Shown here in pieces: positions 49,549 through 60,169 of a stretch of 64,000 nucleotides of DNA. The notes beneath the pieces were generated by a model. That model was not told where the DNA came from. It did not search any database and saw nothing but the letters and a program-made list of their open reading frames with translations. Positions within the stretch are counted from its first letter, which is position 1, and the number at the start of each line of letters is the position of its first letter. This stretch comes from Varanus komodoensis (lineage: Eukaryota > Chordata > Lepidosauria > Squamata > Varanidae). The stretch covers positions 98,737,396 to 98,801,395 of the forward strand of contig NW_025335268.1 in assembly GCF_004798865.1 (NCBI RefSeq), given 5' to 3'. Both the position numbers and the translations under genes were made by a program.

Positions 49549-50059
49549 ATATTTCTCCAGACTAGAGATTCCTAACCTTGGGTCTCCTGGTATAGCTGGA
49601 TTATAACTCCCATCTGTTCAGTTAGGCTTCCTTCCTGTTTTCAACTCAAACAGGCAAATGAGATGGCAGACAGAAGCCAGAGGACACCAAAATGAGTTGG
49701 ATTCATGCTTCATATACTCTGGGAGAAGCAGGTAGGAACATATGAGAATGTTCCTCTCATCTTCTTTTGACCTATCTTATACTGCCTTTGAGCTTCTTTT
49801 AAGGAACACTGCAAGAGAGAACTGACATCTGGAGTTAGACTGTCAACCAACACAGTTTAGTAATGCTAGGTTTTTCATTAAAACCAGTGGTGATATTATG
49901 CATTTCACAGAAATCTTATCACTTACCTGGAACCTGTTTAGACTCTTTCATTTCTAGTATGTCTTTAATGTACAATCTTGCAAAGGCTGAAAAGATAGGA
50001 TCCAAGCCCCATAATAATGAAGGGACCTCTCCATCCAATTCTGTGGCTCCTGCGATCAT
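26805..50059 (-). CDS. STN1: STN1 (OBFC1), CST complex subunit, 9 coding exons
   Basis: STN1 binds CTC1 and TEN1 to form the CST complex, which binds single-stranded telomeric DNA, promotes C-strand fill-in by polymerase alpha-primase and limits telomerase. The coding exons, 5' to 3' on the minus strand, are 50059-49927, 46817-46722, 41691-41620, 39325-39155, 37890-37779, 36382-36214, 29993-29871, 29362-29290 and 26962-26805. Every intron starts GT and ends AG, and phases join without a break. The total is 1107 nt including TAA, giving 368 residues, equal to human STN1 as I recall it. The N-terminal third (about residues 55-155) is the OB fold, with QVDILGTVV and [11 protein letters not shown]. 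The C-terminal half holds two winged-helix domains (about 195-292 and 293-368), ending DYYTVF. No frame disruption was seen, so the gene looks functional. A non-coding exon 1 is proposed near 55.6 kb. Confidence 0.97.
28074..28657. mobile_element. hAT-type non-autonomous element in STN1 intron 9
   Basis: The left end reads CAGGGTGATTCAGC and the right end, reversed, CAGGGTAGTCCAAC: imperfect inverted ends of hAT type. The flanking octamers AACTAGAC (28066-28073) and AATCAGAC (28658-28665) agree at 6 of 8 bases, as expected for an old 8-bp target duplication. The 584-bp interior has no transposase reading, so it would have depended on another element. Confidence 0.65.
29290..29362 (-). CDS. 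STN1: STN1 exon 9
   Basis: Too short for a long open frame but clear by homology. The acceptor is TTTTCTAG, and the donor after 29290 is GTAAGT. The 73 nt encode [20 protein letters not shown] then KRPK plus one base. Human has VTREDKDLHRKIHRIIQQDC and KPNH at this point. It links the two winged helices. Confidence 0.95.
29871..29993 (-). CDS. STN1: STN1 exon 8
   Basis: The acceptor is TCTCTGCTCAG and the donor GTAAGT follows TTTTAC. The exon is 123 nt, phase 0 at both ends, 41 codons: [20 protein letters not shown], then [12 protein letters not shown] and NLFY. Human reads AIQLLQEKGLVFQK and NLYY here. It is the core of the first winged helix. Confidence 0.97.
30156..30180. repeat. A25 homopolymer in STN1 intron 7
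   Basis: Twenty-five A on the plus strand (T25 in the STN1 transcript), about 160 bases upstream of exon 8. It may be a retroposon tail, though no element body was recognised next to it. Confidence 0.9.
30744..31009. mobile_element. 266-bp hAT MITE with perfect 8-bp TSD
   Basis: Identical octamers ATCTACAG flank the element at 30736-30743 and 31010-31017. The ends are CAGGGGTGCTCAAAC and, reversed, CATGAGTCCTCAAAC, imperfect inverted repeats of the hAT kind. The interior is GC-rich and CG-rich compared with the intron, and has no transposase. It lies in STN1 intron 7. Confidence 0.88.
31612..31975 (-). mobile_element. L2-type LINE 3' end, copy B, in STN1 intron 7
   Basis: Same family and orientation as copy A. 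On the minus strand it runs from the C-terminal block ([19 protein letters not shown]-like) through the hairpin to GCCACCCCGAGGC...GGGGCGGCATAGAAATG and a TAAA-rich tail at 31612. It is 5' truncated near 31975. It lies in the same direction as STN1. Confidence 0.85.
31976..36213 (-). other. STN1: STN1 intron 7, unique part
   Basis: No exon recognised. Homopolymers include G9 near 32623-32632 and an A run at 34518-34534. A short piece of the 'ATAGTCCAACACATCTGG' repeat lies at 33562-33600. Confidence 0.6.
36214..36382 (-). CDS. STN1: STN1 exon 7
   Basis: The acceptor is TTGATAG before 36382 and the donor GTGAGT follows CAA. The 169 nt give one base to complete arginine 195 and then 56 codons, including [20 protein letters not shown] and [11 protein letters not shown]. 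Human has EKAKEFLMENRVQSFYQQEL. The first about 15 residues and the last about 12 are poorly conserved, as in other vertebrates. Confidence 0.96.
36520..37160 (+). mobile_element. Diverged L2 LINE 3' part in STN1 intron 6
   Basis: Plus-strand reading gives the L2 C-terminal pattern: [13 protein letters not shown], then [12 protein letters not shown] and [18 protein letters not shown]. The [11 protein letters not shown]-like block and a TTGTATTGC-rich end follow. It is heavily mutated and opposite in direction to STN1. A small direct duplication (CCTCTCCCAACCAT) sits at 36759-36788. Confidence 0.7.
37779..37890 (-). CDS. STN1: STN1 exon 6
   Basis: The acceptor is TCTTTTCCAG before 37890 and the donor after 37779 is GTCAGT. 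The 112 nt complete tyrosine 158 and encode [20 protein letters not shown], then YRDIYDKPF, and end in two bases of an arginine codon. Human reads KVDDPVWNIQIARMLELPTI and YRKVYDQPF. It closes the OB fold and runs into the linker. Confidence 0.96.
39155..39325 (-). CDS. STN1: STN1 exon 5
   Basis: The acceptor is TTCTCTACAG and the donor GTGAGC. The 171 nt encode the second half of the OB fold, with [20 protein letters not shown] and [11 protein letters not shown]. Human has QKTKIEIGDTIRVRGSIRTY and REEREIHATTY. The basic strand RVRG is part of the DNA-binding face of the fold. Confidence 0.97.
39773..39820 (+). repeat. LINE/SINE tail scrap in STN1 intron 4
   Basis: CTTGAGCCCCAATCACTGG followed by GGTGGAATATAAATAAAT is the 3' tail shared by L2 and tRNA-SINE copies elsewhere in the window. 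No body is visible. Confidence 0.5.
40221..40244. repeat. 24-bp perfect AT palindrome
   Basis: AATAAAATAAAA is followed directly by its reverse complement. It sits in STN1 intron 4 among short direct repeats of TATTTTTAAAG; probably a by-product of AT-rich slippage. Confidence 0.85.
41620..41691 (-). CDS. STN1: STN1 exon 4
   Basis: The acceptor is GTCTTCTAG and the donor after 41620 is GTAACT, a weaker but valid site. The 72 nt encode [20 protein letters not shown] then SLS. Human reads DDSTGVINCICWKKLNTESV. The glycine/cysteine/tryptophan core belongs to the OB barrel. Confidence 0.96.
42230..42420 (+). mobile_element. L2 fragment in STN1 intron 3
   Basis: Reads like the L2 segment [20 protein letters not shown], then RAARLLTS and LVTLAIDxSPGLL. 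Short, stop-ridden, plus strand. Confidence 0.6.
43595..43790 (+). mobile_element. L2 RT fragment in STN1 intron 3
   Basis: The plus strand translates to [20 protein letters not shown], then VENLNR. This is the L2 YADD catalytic neighbourhood with the second aspartate changed to asparagine. It is a small isolated piece. Confidence 0.65.
43960..45485 (-). mobile_element. CR1 LINE, 1.5 kb with long RT readings, in STN1 intron 3
   Basis: Two open frames of 133 and 262 codons on the minus strand (45424-45023 and 44864-44076) cover most of the CR1 reverse transcriptase. Readable motifs are [20 protein letters not shown] and [16 protein letters not shown], then [14 protein letters not shown] with the catalytic FADD, and [20 protein letters not shown]. 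The 3' end near 43960-43990 reads GTTTCTATATAATTCAAG on the minus strand. The element is 5' truncated in the middle of ORF2, and a frame change between the two open stretches disables it. It is the least decayed CR1 in the window and lies in the same direction as STN1. Confidence 0.92.
45538..45605 (-). mobile_element. tRNA-SINE fragment, reversed
   Basis: CATACTAGGTCAGGCTATTTG and CCACTCTGACTGGCAGCAG are the complement of the second half of the SINE family at 3140-3335. Only about 70 bp are recognisable. Confidence 0.5.
46412..46476. repeat. Short palindromic interspersed repeat, copy 3
   Basis: GGAAGTAAGTTCACTTTACT and CAATGGAATGTACTTCTGAG, then AGTAGACGTACAAAGGACTGC, match the about 85-bp family. 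It lies in STN1 intron 3. Confidence 0.5.
46722..46817 (-). CDS. STN1: STN1 exon 3
   Basis: The acceptor is CTCTTCTTAG and the donor GTAAGA. The 96 nt finish glycine 45 and encode [20 protein letters not shown], then [11 protein letters not shown]. Human reads VFLYNGHPIKQVDVLGTVIG. This is the start of the OB fold. Confidence 0.97.
47560..48290 (+). mobile_element. L2 LINE endonuclease fragment in STN1 intron 2
   Basis: The plus strand gives the AP-endonuclease part of L2: [27 protein letters not shown], then [13 protein letters not shown] and a later [11 protein letters not shown]. The interior contains a (TC)15 microsatellite at 47845-47874, translated as SLSL repeats in frame. Some stretches are open (80 and 92 codons) but frames change between them. 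It is the only endonuclease-bearing L2 piece here. Confidence 0.82.
49206..49239. repeat. 17-bp tandem duplication
   Basis: GGACTTGCTACAGAGGT is present twice in direct succession, just upstream of the L2 copy that follows. Confidence 0.85.
49252..49553 (+). mobile_element. L2-type LINE 3' end, copy C, with (AATA)n tail
   Basis: Starts at GAGAGGTCCGCCTGGCG, just before the hairpin (arms 49268-49279 and 49295-49306, a perfect 12-bp stem with a 15-base loop). It encodes [15 protein letters not shown], then ends GTAAGCCGCCCCGAGGCTTC...GGGGCGGCATAAAAATG and about 50 bases of (AATA)n. It is extremely 5' truncated and the tail is long and pure, so it is probably young. It is opposite in direction to STN1. 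Confidence 0.88.
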
Positions 50060-50128
50060 TCAGAAATGAATGCTTTATCTTCAAGACGATGGATGAATCC
50101 ACCACAAGCAGAAGTTCTGTTTGCAAGA
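49927..50128 (-). CDS. STN1: STN1 exon 2 with the start codon
   Basis: The exon runs from acceptor TTTCTCTCCTAG (50130-50129) to donor GTAAGT after 49927. The coding part is 50059-49927. ATG at 50059-50057 is the first ATG in the exon and gives an N-terminus of the same length as human up to [21 protein letters not shown] then [18 protein letters not shown] and [14 protein letters not shown]. The 69 bases before it are 5' UTR. Confidence 0.95.
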
Positions 50129-50379
50129 CTAGGAGAGAAAGAATCAAAGACAACATAAAATCTCAAAATATGACAATATCTTAATTGTACTCCACTGAAG
50201 TATTTGAAAATCATCATAGCACTTGAATGAAATGGCTAGTAGCCAGCAGCAATATGTAATCACTTACTTTGCTAAAACTAAAGAGAAACTCTATCCCAGA
50301 GAAATAATAATGAACACAAAGAATCAAGTCGGGGGGGGGGGGGAGCTTAATCATAAAGCATATGTAAAATGTATTTTGA

Positions 50380-50765
50380 GGGGCATATTACTAAGAACAT
50401 TAAGACTTCTTTGTATGTCTCTCCTGTATGCTCTCTTCTACATGACAGCCACTAAGAGTGGGGCCTTTTCTGAGTGGAATCCTCCTTCTAGGCCCTACCT
50501 AATGAGATCTATCAGACCCCACTACTTCAAGTAGCTGGTAAAAAAATAGGCATTTAAGTAGTATTTTGGCATAGATTCGGCAGGGATATTTTTAAAGTTG
50601 TATCTTATCCATCCTGCAGTGTTAACAATGATCTCTCATAGCTACTACTTTATGATTATTGCTAGTTATATATCTTTAAATACTTTATTGTATTTGCTTT
50701 GTAAGCTGCCTTGAATCTGTTCCTTGGAAAAAGATGAGCTATAATCTTTTAACAAATAAGATTAA
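50380..50765 (+). mobile_element. L2 LINE 3' end fragment in STN1 intron 1
   Basis: ESGAFSEWNPPSRPYLMRSI-like coding end, then a 3' UTR ending TTGTAAGCTGCCTTGAATC...GATGAGCTATAATC. Diverged and older than copies A-C. Confidence 0.65.
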
Positions 50766-50984
50766 CAAGAAGAAATTCTAATTATGTCAGAAACAAGAAA
50801 CTGGCTAGGGAGACAAATGGAACATTAGACTAACAACATTATTTTCATTCATTTTCCTTGCAAAAATATTGTAGGACAGGATCCCACAGTTCTGAGGACA
50901 CTGAGTTGATTTTTTCCCAAGCCTTTTTTTTTTTTTTTTGGAAGGATGTATAAAGAACTGAGTTATACATAGGTGTCAAGAGGT

Positions 50985-51400
50985 AAAATGACACAGCTTA
51001 TCAACAAATTAAAAATTAACAAGTCACTAGATTGAGATGGCATTCACAAGAGAGCATAAAGAACTGAAATGTAATAGTACTGATCTTCCCGCAAATATAT
51101 GCAATTGTTCCTGTGTCAGGGATTTTTTAAAGCAGCTAAACTGACTCTCAAAGTTTCTAGCAAGCACCCAGGTATCTAGAGACCAGTTAGCTTCACTTCT
51201 GGGTAATGGGTGAACACTGTAAAGGGAAAAATCAACCATTCAAAAGAACAATATACAGAAGAATCAGCATGGTTGCAAAGGGAAGTCGCTTTGCAATTCT
51301 TTGAGAACAAACATGTAGATAGAGCAACTCTGGTATAATCAAGCCTAACAATCTAATATAGTATATGTGGCTAAGAAAATGGATGTTAAAAAGTCTGAGT
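50985..51400 (+). mobile_element. Ancient CR1/L3-type LINE fragment
   Basis: Plus-strand traces of the reverse transcriptase: NKSLD-DGIH, then RPVSFTSG (for YRPVSLTS). Further on, GAATCAGCATGGTTGCAAAG and TTCTTTGAGAACAAACATG correspond to the conserved ESQHGF and FF...NKH region. It is heavily mutated. Confidence 0.55.
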
Positions 51401-53325
51401 TCAGCAAGGAGGATCAGTCATAAGATATGGCATTTAGGCAAGGACTAATCACTACATGTTTTGCATGCCATCATCCAAAATCATACATAAGGTTATAGTT
51501 ACTCTTCCCTGCTGACATTTTACCATTAGTAGCAATTAGGAACACAATGTCAGTTATAATGACTAGTTTCATTCCCTTCAGGTCTCCCCTTAATTAAGTT
51601 ATCCCCTGGCATGCTCTGCATGTGTTGCACAATCTTCCTGACCCACTGGAAGATCAGGCATTGTTTGCTTTCTTTTCTAATAAAAGATCTGCAGCTGCTG
51701 CAGCAAGAAATCAGAACACATACCTTTAACAAAGCAGACTTACTTAGAAAATCTTTCCCATTTCAGAGTTTGGAGATCTTATGCAGTTTTGACCAATTTG
51801 AGATACTAGTGCCATATAAAGATGCATGTGTTTACCTGTTTTGCATGAGTGGCCAACCCCTCACAGATAATTAGACATAGTGGCTCACTGTGTTGTGCAG
51901 ACCACTTTCTGGATATTTGGGGCAATAAGCCATCCTGGCAACCCATGATTTATTCCAGGGGTTGTTCAGTCCATAACGGTTTTCCATGTTGTCCAAAAAT
52001 AAGAAAACCATTTTACTTTTTAGGGCCTCAAGAGTTAACTCAATACTCTGAATTGGGCTCAGAAACAGAGCAGATCGCAAAACACTGCTGCAATACAATC
52101 ATATCTACCATTCCTATTGTTGGGTAAATACACCATCTGGTTCTTCTCCTGTCAATTTAGTTGTTTCAACAGGGAAGAATAGATGCAACATAGGCACAAA
52201 CAGAATTTTATTAACAGGCTTCAGCTGAAGGGTGGTAACACTCTGGCTCATGCCACAAAGCAGTAGAGCAAGTTTTTATTCAGCAATAGCTGGTTTCAGT
52301 TACCACCCTTCTGCGGTTAATTGTTAGCCTATTCCTAATGCTGCCAATTTGGTGGTATCATTTTTTCCCTTACCCACCTTGCTGGGTTGGAGATGCACAC
52401 ATACCTGTTCATCACAGATGACAACAGTGGAAAGATTGCAAACTACTTGGAGACTTTGCTGAATCTTTATGGCAGCAAATGTGTGACACACCATTTGAAC
52501 TAATAAAGGCTAAAAAACCCTGTAAATGCTGAAAAACATAAGCTGCTTTGGAAGAACTTGGAGGTACTTACAAAGCAATAGAAAGATAAAGAAAAAGGCA
52601 CTTGTGACTTTGACCTTAGAAAGATTACGGGCTATGCAAGGCAGTAAGCTGCATGTCTGTTCAAGTACTTCATTATCAAATTGACATAAATGTGGTATCT
52701 TTCCATTGCTAATCAATATAAAATGTGCATCTGGAATGCTTTTATGGAAGGGAAGAGGAAACTACAAATTTCAGCACATTCCACATCTCTCTACTGCTTT
52801 ATCTCCTGATTTTCCCTCCCTTCCTTCCTATTCCAGCTCTGATGAGGAAATAATTTGTGGTGCGCTACACTGGATTGGCAGATATGGATGTTTGTTTGTG
52901 ATGCTGAAATAGTCTCAAATAGTCAGGAAATGTATGACATGGAATAGAAGGAAAGTCTAGGATTACTATAAAAATCCTTTGATTACCTATCAATTTATAA
53001 ATTTAATTCTAATGCCTTTTTATCAACTATCCTAATAGAAGGCCAAAGCAGGGAACAGCGACTGGAATGAACAGCAGAAATGTAGGTGGATGATATATTT
53101 AATCCAGACCTTTAAATAGTCTGTGGAATTTGCTAAGGTTGAAGGAGGGGTGAATATTTAACCTTGCTAACAGAATGCTGTGGAAAGCAAGGCTGGGTTT
53201 TGTTTTGTTTTAAATTTTAGACAACAGCTATCATGAATATTGTGATTATTTGTCTTACTGGTTGCATAAAAATGCCATAACAGTTTTCAGGTATACTTTT
53301 GCTAATATTTGTTAAATTTAGAGTA
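51401..53325 (-). other. STN1: STN1 intron 1, unique part
   Basis: No exon or clear element was recognised in this part of the intron. Confidence 0.5.
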
Positions 53326-53571
53326 TTTATTTATTTATCAAATTATATCCTGCCTTTTTCCTACAAAGGGCTCAAGGCAGCTTACATCTCCTTCTCCATC
53401 TTATCCCAACAACAACCCTGTGAGGTAGGTTTGGCTGAGAGGTAGGTTGGGCTGAGAGTCTGTGACTGGCCCAAAGTCACCCAGTTGGTTCCATGGCTGA
53501 GCAGGGACTAGCACCCAGATTGTCTGAGTCCCAGTCCCATGCTCTTAACCACTACACCACACTGGCTCTCC
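53326..53571 (-). mobile_element. tRNA-derived SINE, complete, reversed
   Basis: Minus-strand copy of the family at 4308-4553. It has head GGAGAGCCAGTGTGGTGTAG with box A, then the middle GGGTGACTTTGGGCCAGTCA and the tail GCTGCCTTGAGCCCTTTG...GGATATAA with a (TAAA)n end. The six bases AGAGTA on both sides (53320-53325, 53572-53577) may be a short or decayed target duplication. A small internal duplication (GAGAGGTAGGTTGGGCT) is visible. Confidence 0.88.
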
Positions 53572-54129
53572 AGAGTAGTTTGTATTCCAGAAATGTAACA
53601 TACACTTTAATATTTTGAACAGCTAGAGGAGGCTTTTCAGTAAGGTGCTATTCAGATGCTGTGGGAGTCAATTTTTGTCATCCCTAACTAGCATGGCAGT
53701 GAAGTTGTAATCCAAAATGTGTTGAATGCAGCAGGCTAAGGCAGAACTAAATCTCAAATAGTTTATTTCCTACTGTCTTTCTCATGAAAAAAGAACCAGT
53801 GTCACCTAAACAATACACAGAAAACAGAAGCAAATTAAAAACATGCAATCAAGAACGTGAAAAAATTTGAACAATCAATCTTGAGGCAATTAGCAAGATT
53901 AGAAGAGCCTCCACAGGATGTGATAAATTGGAGAAAAGGAAACAGGAACTCTGATTAGGAAATTGGGAAAAAAGATTAATGCAGGCCTGCTTAGAAGGGT
54001 GAACAAATACATGACATACGTTTTAAGAAGAAACACATGGTTTCTAGGAAAATAAAATAAAACATAGTAGTGAGAGTAAATTTAAGATGGGAACTAAGAG
54101 AAGTGGTTAAGTGGAAGGACTGAAAACGA

Positions 54130-54560
54130 AACTAAAGGATCACAAGAATGGTAGCTGGGTTGGGAGGGATGAAGAAAGAGGACAGATTGAGGGAACTTGG
54201 TATTTTCAGCCTGGGGAAGTGAAGATTCCAAGGTGATCTTTTAGCAACATATAGGTATGTGAGGGGATGTCATGTGAAGGAGGCCATGAGCTGTTTTTCC
54301 CTGCAGTAGAGAGCAGGACACCTTCCAATGGGGCAAAGCTCAAGGAACCAGGCTTCAGGTTGGATGTCAGGAAGTACTTCCTGATGGTTAGGACCGCTAG
54401 GATATGGAATGGGCTTCCAAGGGAGGTGATTGAGGTCCCATCAGTGAGGGTGTTCAAGGAAAGATTGGACACCCACGTAAGTGAAGCCAGCTGGAGCTAG
54501 GGGTCAGACTAGATGGCCCAGGAGACCCCTTGTGACTCTATTTTTAAGATACGTTTCAAT
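54130..54560 (+). mobile_element. CR1 LINE 3' fragment in STN1 intron 1
   Basis: GTAGCTGGGTTGGGAGGGAT, then GAGGGAACTTGGTATTTTCA leads into LDVRKYFLMVRTARIWNGLP and VRVFKERLDTHV in the plus frame. The 3' end is GGTCAGACTAGATGGCCCAG. This uninterrupted copy shows how the CR1 at 4.2-4.9 kb looked before the SINE landed in it. Confidence 0.85.
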
Positions 54561-55074
54561 GTTCTATGTTTCTAAAATCAGAAATTAAGAAAGGAACAAA
54601 AATATTAAACAGTAATAAGTGGACATGAAGGGTTTCATGGGGCAGGAGAAGTAATTTTACAATGTTATATATAACTAAAATTTAATTTTGAAAAATCTGA
54701 TGTCCCTGCTGTGATTTTCCAAAGCAGACAGTGACATTTATCTCTACTAAGACAACAGATTCAGAACAGCTAAAACCACTGGAATAAAAAGCTGTAGTCA
54801 CAAGTTTGTGCAACAAATTTAGTATAAATGGAGGGAAAGAAGAACTACTGCCACATAAAAACAATATCTATACAAATTATGTAAGCTGCTTTGTGTTTCG
54901 ATACACTAAGAAATAAATCCTACTGCAATCAGTTGCACTTTTGAATAAACTAAAGAACATATGCAGTAATTGAGAAAACAGTAAACCCTTTCCAATAGAA
55001 AAGAGCACATGTTAACGCACTTGGAATATTAGGCTAAAAGACTGCAGCATTTCCTTCAAAAAATTCCAGGCACT

Positions 55075-55370
55075 CCTGGATGAGACTAATTATGTGGATC
55101 AGGCCCAGTTGTGGCACAGAAACAACCTTGGTTGTCCTGTACAATGACCTATGCCAAGTGAGGGATGGGGCCGAGTATGACAAGGATGATACTGCTGTAC
55201 CTCTCAGTGGCTTTCAGTATGATCAAACCATAGTAATCCTTCTGGGGCAACTGTCTGAGCTGAGAGTAGGGGGCATTCCATTGCAGTGGTTCCATTCTTT
55301 CTTGGAGGGCTCTTTCCAGAAAATGGTGCTTGGGGAATATTGTTGCCATACCCGAACCAGTTATAGGATT
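55075..55370 (+). mobile_element. L2 reverse transcriptase fragment near STN1 exon 1
   Basis: An open plus-strand stretch reads TTLVVLYNDL, then LSELRVGGIPLQWFHSFLEG and SFQKMVLGEY. This matches the L2 block LRDLGVGGTVLQWFRSFLEG. It ends about 200 bases from the STN1 first exon. Confidence 0.75.
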
Positions 55371-55584
55371 TCGTGCTGTCTAAATATGCATAGGACTGCA
55401 CCATAACTGATTTTTCCTCCTATTCCCTCCCCCCTCAAGCTGCTTTTTTATAGCTTCTTGCTTGAAGAATAGAACTGGAGATCACGAAAGCTTGCACAAC
55501 TCCAAGCACTGCATTCTACAGCTTTTAGAATTTTGTAGTGCTTACACAGCTGCCTCCAATATGTGTATGTGTGCATTAACTTAC

Positions 55585-55700
55585 CCTCTTCCTCCACTTC
55601 TTCCGTCGATTCGCAACGGAAGGATCTAAAACAGCCTCTGCGCGGCCACGAAAAATAACGTGATCCTCAAACCGTACCTTTCACGCCAAACCCACACGCT
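55585..55700 (-). other. STN1: Probable STN1 non-coding exon 1
   Basis: A strong donor, AAGAGG|GTAAGT, lies at 55584 on the minus strand at the edge of the CpG island. This is the expected place for the 5' UTR exon that splices to the acceptor at 50129. Human STN1 also has a non-coding first exon. The transcription start is not visible; 55700 is an arbitrary right limit. Confidence 0.6.
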
Positions 55701-56282
55701 CCCCCCCTCGCTGCCCCAATTCCTCGCCGCTGCCCGACTTACCCGCCGAAGAGCTCGGCGCGTTCTTATAGGCTCACTAGCGCGAGTGAACACCCTTTCA
55801 CACGTCACATGCAAAAGGAGGAGGAGGAGAAACCGGAAGGAAATTGACTGCCAACGACTGCACCAACCCTTTGGACTCCTCCTCCGCCTTTTATTTTTTC
55901 TTTACCGCGCTACGAGAATGTGTGCATGAGGAACAGCTGTGAAAGCGAGTCGTGGAAAGAGGCAAAACTCGGATGAAGATGCGCATGCGTGGCTACGTGA
56001 AGGGCGGGCACTGAGACGGGGGTGGAGCTGAGTAGAGGCGTTCAAAAGCGGGCAAGCTGGAGCGGCCGAGGAGGTAGGGAGGAGTGCGCCTGCGCGGCGA
56101 CGAGTGAGCGAGGTAGGCGAGCTTCGGGGCAGGGTGGGGGTTGGAGAGGAAATCGGCATAAGGAGGTTTATTGCTCTGCCCCGCCTCCTATCCGGAGGAG
56201 ACGGAGGAAGTGGGAACAGTGAAGGTGGCTGGCAGCGGCTGCGGTTCTTCCCAGTTAGGTGGAAGACTGAGATCGGCTTCTA

Positions 56283-57616
<1,334 letters not shown>

Positions 57617-60044
57617 TAGTTCTTAGAAAGTCTTTTGGTGTCTTGATACATCTTATAGCAAAGATGGTTTTTCTTTTGAGCATATTAGTTGTCTTAAATG
57701 GACATAGCTGGAATGCTTAATCACTGCTTAGTATAGTAGAAACAAGGCCTTGAAATCAACTCTTAAGTCACAGGCCCACATTTTTTCCTTCTGCTTTTGC
57801 CAAGTTTCTTATTTTCTTTCTATGACTGATGTTGCTTCAAACTCCTATAAAAGGAGTTTTGTTGTATATATTCTGTTAAAATGGCCTTGCATGACTACTT
57901 TACTCTTGCCAAAACATAAGCATTAAAGGGTTTTGTTAGGTGAGTTGTATTAAAGCATTTAGTGTTTTCTTTTGTAAATTCCTGAAGCGAAGTAAAATTA
58001 ACTATTTTACTCTAGCTAAGTATTTTGTTTTTTATATAATTTACATAACTTAAGTGTTTGGTATTGCACTAGTCTGTCTTCACATTGAATAGTTTCCTGT
58101 TAGAAGATATTACAATTTTGAAGAAGCTCCTAACATGGAAAATATAAATTTTAACTCAATACAGTTTTCTCCTTTTTGAGTTCCACATCTCTGATTTATG
58201 GTGGGTGGAGAACATTAGTAACATGGTATAAAGGAAAACACTATTTTAAAGCATGAGCTCATCAGAGAGCAGACTTGGGAAGGTCACTTAATAGTGAATG
58301 GTAGAACAGGTACATTGCTTGTTGAGGGAAAAACACAGTAATACAGAACATTACTGTAGTTTTCCAGTATGTTGTCTTCCTGTTAATAACTTCATTGTAG
58401 TAGATTTGCAACATGGCCGAAAAGTCAAAGCTGAGTTCTAGTGTTCTAGGATTACACTGTGCTGAGAAGAAAGTTGGACATGTGGGTAATACAGAACTGC
58501 TTCTTAAAAAAAAATCAACCTTGCCCTTGAACAAACAAGTTTTGTGGTGTCTTCTGTTTAGCACCTGCCATTTTAGGTGGATGAGTATTGGTTATAAATT
58601 GAAATGGGTGTTTACAGGATGCTATAGAATATTCATGTTCCAATTAGGCTTACAATATTTAAGACTAAGTGTTTGAATTGGGTTGATGTATTTTTAAATA
58701 AAGTTCATGGTCTGAGACTTTATACCAAAGAAGTAATATATTTTCATGCTCAAATTCCCATTGAAAGTATAATTAGCAAAGGAAATCATTAGTGTCTGTA
58801 ACTGACAAAAGGTTGAGCTTATTCCTATACGCAGGCCCACCCTCTCATTTTGAAAAATAGTCTTCATATAGCAAGATATATTAACATACACAAACCACCG
58901 TTTCATCTGATATTTGGAGAGAGCGTATACTTAGGTCCTCAGGAGAACAGAAGATTCTTGCTATTCCAGGTATGAAGGGTGTTTAAGTTCTCTATGGAGC
59001 TACTCTTGAAAAGTGTCTAGAAGCTATAAAGTGCTGTCCCAACTGTCCCAACTGTTCCCTGGACTAGCAAGAGAGCAGATGTATCTCCTCTGCAGTTAAT
59101 CTTTCATTGGCTACTGAACTGTTTTCATTTTGTTGTTTTTACATTTTGTTGTTTAGATTTTTGAAACCCTAAACAGCTGGGTTCATTAAGGACTACCTCC
59201 TCCCTTATGTTCTTTTTATACCCAGCATAAGAGGCCCTGCTTAATATCTCCCCCCCGCCCCCCACACCAAATTGCTGTGACTGAAGTATAGCAGATGGCT
59301 GTGAAGGCAGGACCTTCACACCAGCCCTGTGAATTCTTGCAAGCCATGTTATTGGATTTCTTCTGTCTTTCTGAAGCATGACACTTCTGTGGAGGCTCCG
59401 AGAGAAAAGACTGCAAGTTGTTTTGCTCAGCCAACTGCTGTCACAGGGCTATGCACCTTTTTGCTAACTGTTGTGCAGTCTACTCTTTTTATCATTGGTA
59501 TGGCTTTTGTGGTTCTTATTTAGTCATCTTTATCTGTAGCTGCTTTTTTCCTTCAAAGAATAACACAATAAGTGCAGTTATCGTGGTGAGGTTTACTGGA
59601 GATTTGCCTACAAGAAAACTCATGTTACAGGCTTTGAGAATAAAGTGATATAGTTCAAATCTGATTGCTCAGAGGTCTTTAAGCATACTGTGGCTAGTCT
59701 ACTTTGGATTTTTTTCAATATGGCTGATTATTTTTATCTGTTCCACACCAGGATTGGAAACCAGATTGGAAGTAAGCCTAAATGGTTAGCCATGGTAGAT
59801 GAATCGCATTTAAAAAAGGATGTGTAATCCTCAACTTGGTCTAATGCTAACACCATGCAGCTGAGCTGCCTTGTTTTTTTCTGTATGTACTAACAGGTTC
59901 TAATGTTTGCTTCTGCCTTGAAGTACTCCAGTATACTCTCTGTATAGTGATAGAATGCAAGGCAGAATAGGCTTCAAGTCACTACTTGCAATTTATTGTC
60001 ACCTTTTTGAAGGACATATTCCAGAAATGGTATGTAGAATAGAG

Positions 60045-60145
60045 ACAGTGTGGTATGGTGGCTAAGAGTATGGGATTGGGACTTGGGCAATCTGAGTTCT
60101 ACTCCCTGCTTTGAGCTCTTTAAAGTGAGATATAAATAAGAATAC
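60045..60145 (+). mobile_element. tRNA-SINE, internally deleted
   Basis: AGACAGTGTGGTATGGTGGC and GGACTTGGGCAATCTGAGTT are the head of the 4308-4553 family. It then jumps to the tail TTTAAAGTGAGATATAAAT, so the middle is missing. Confidence 0.65.
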
Positions 60146-60169
60146 TGTACCTCTTCCCATGGCCTTTGA

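Noticed and set aside
49863-50069. Plus-strand open frame overlapping STN1 exon 2
   Set aside because: It is the antisense shadow of the STN1 exon, whose minus-strand reading matches human STN1.
55626-55814. 62-codon minus-strand frame in the STN1 first-exon region
   Set aside because: CG-rich chance frame upstream of a non-coding exon; not contiguous with the STN1 start and without homology.
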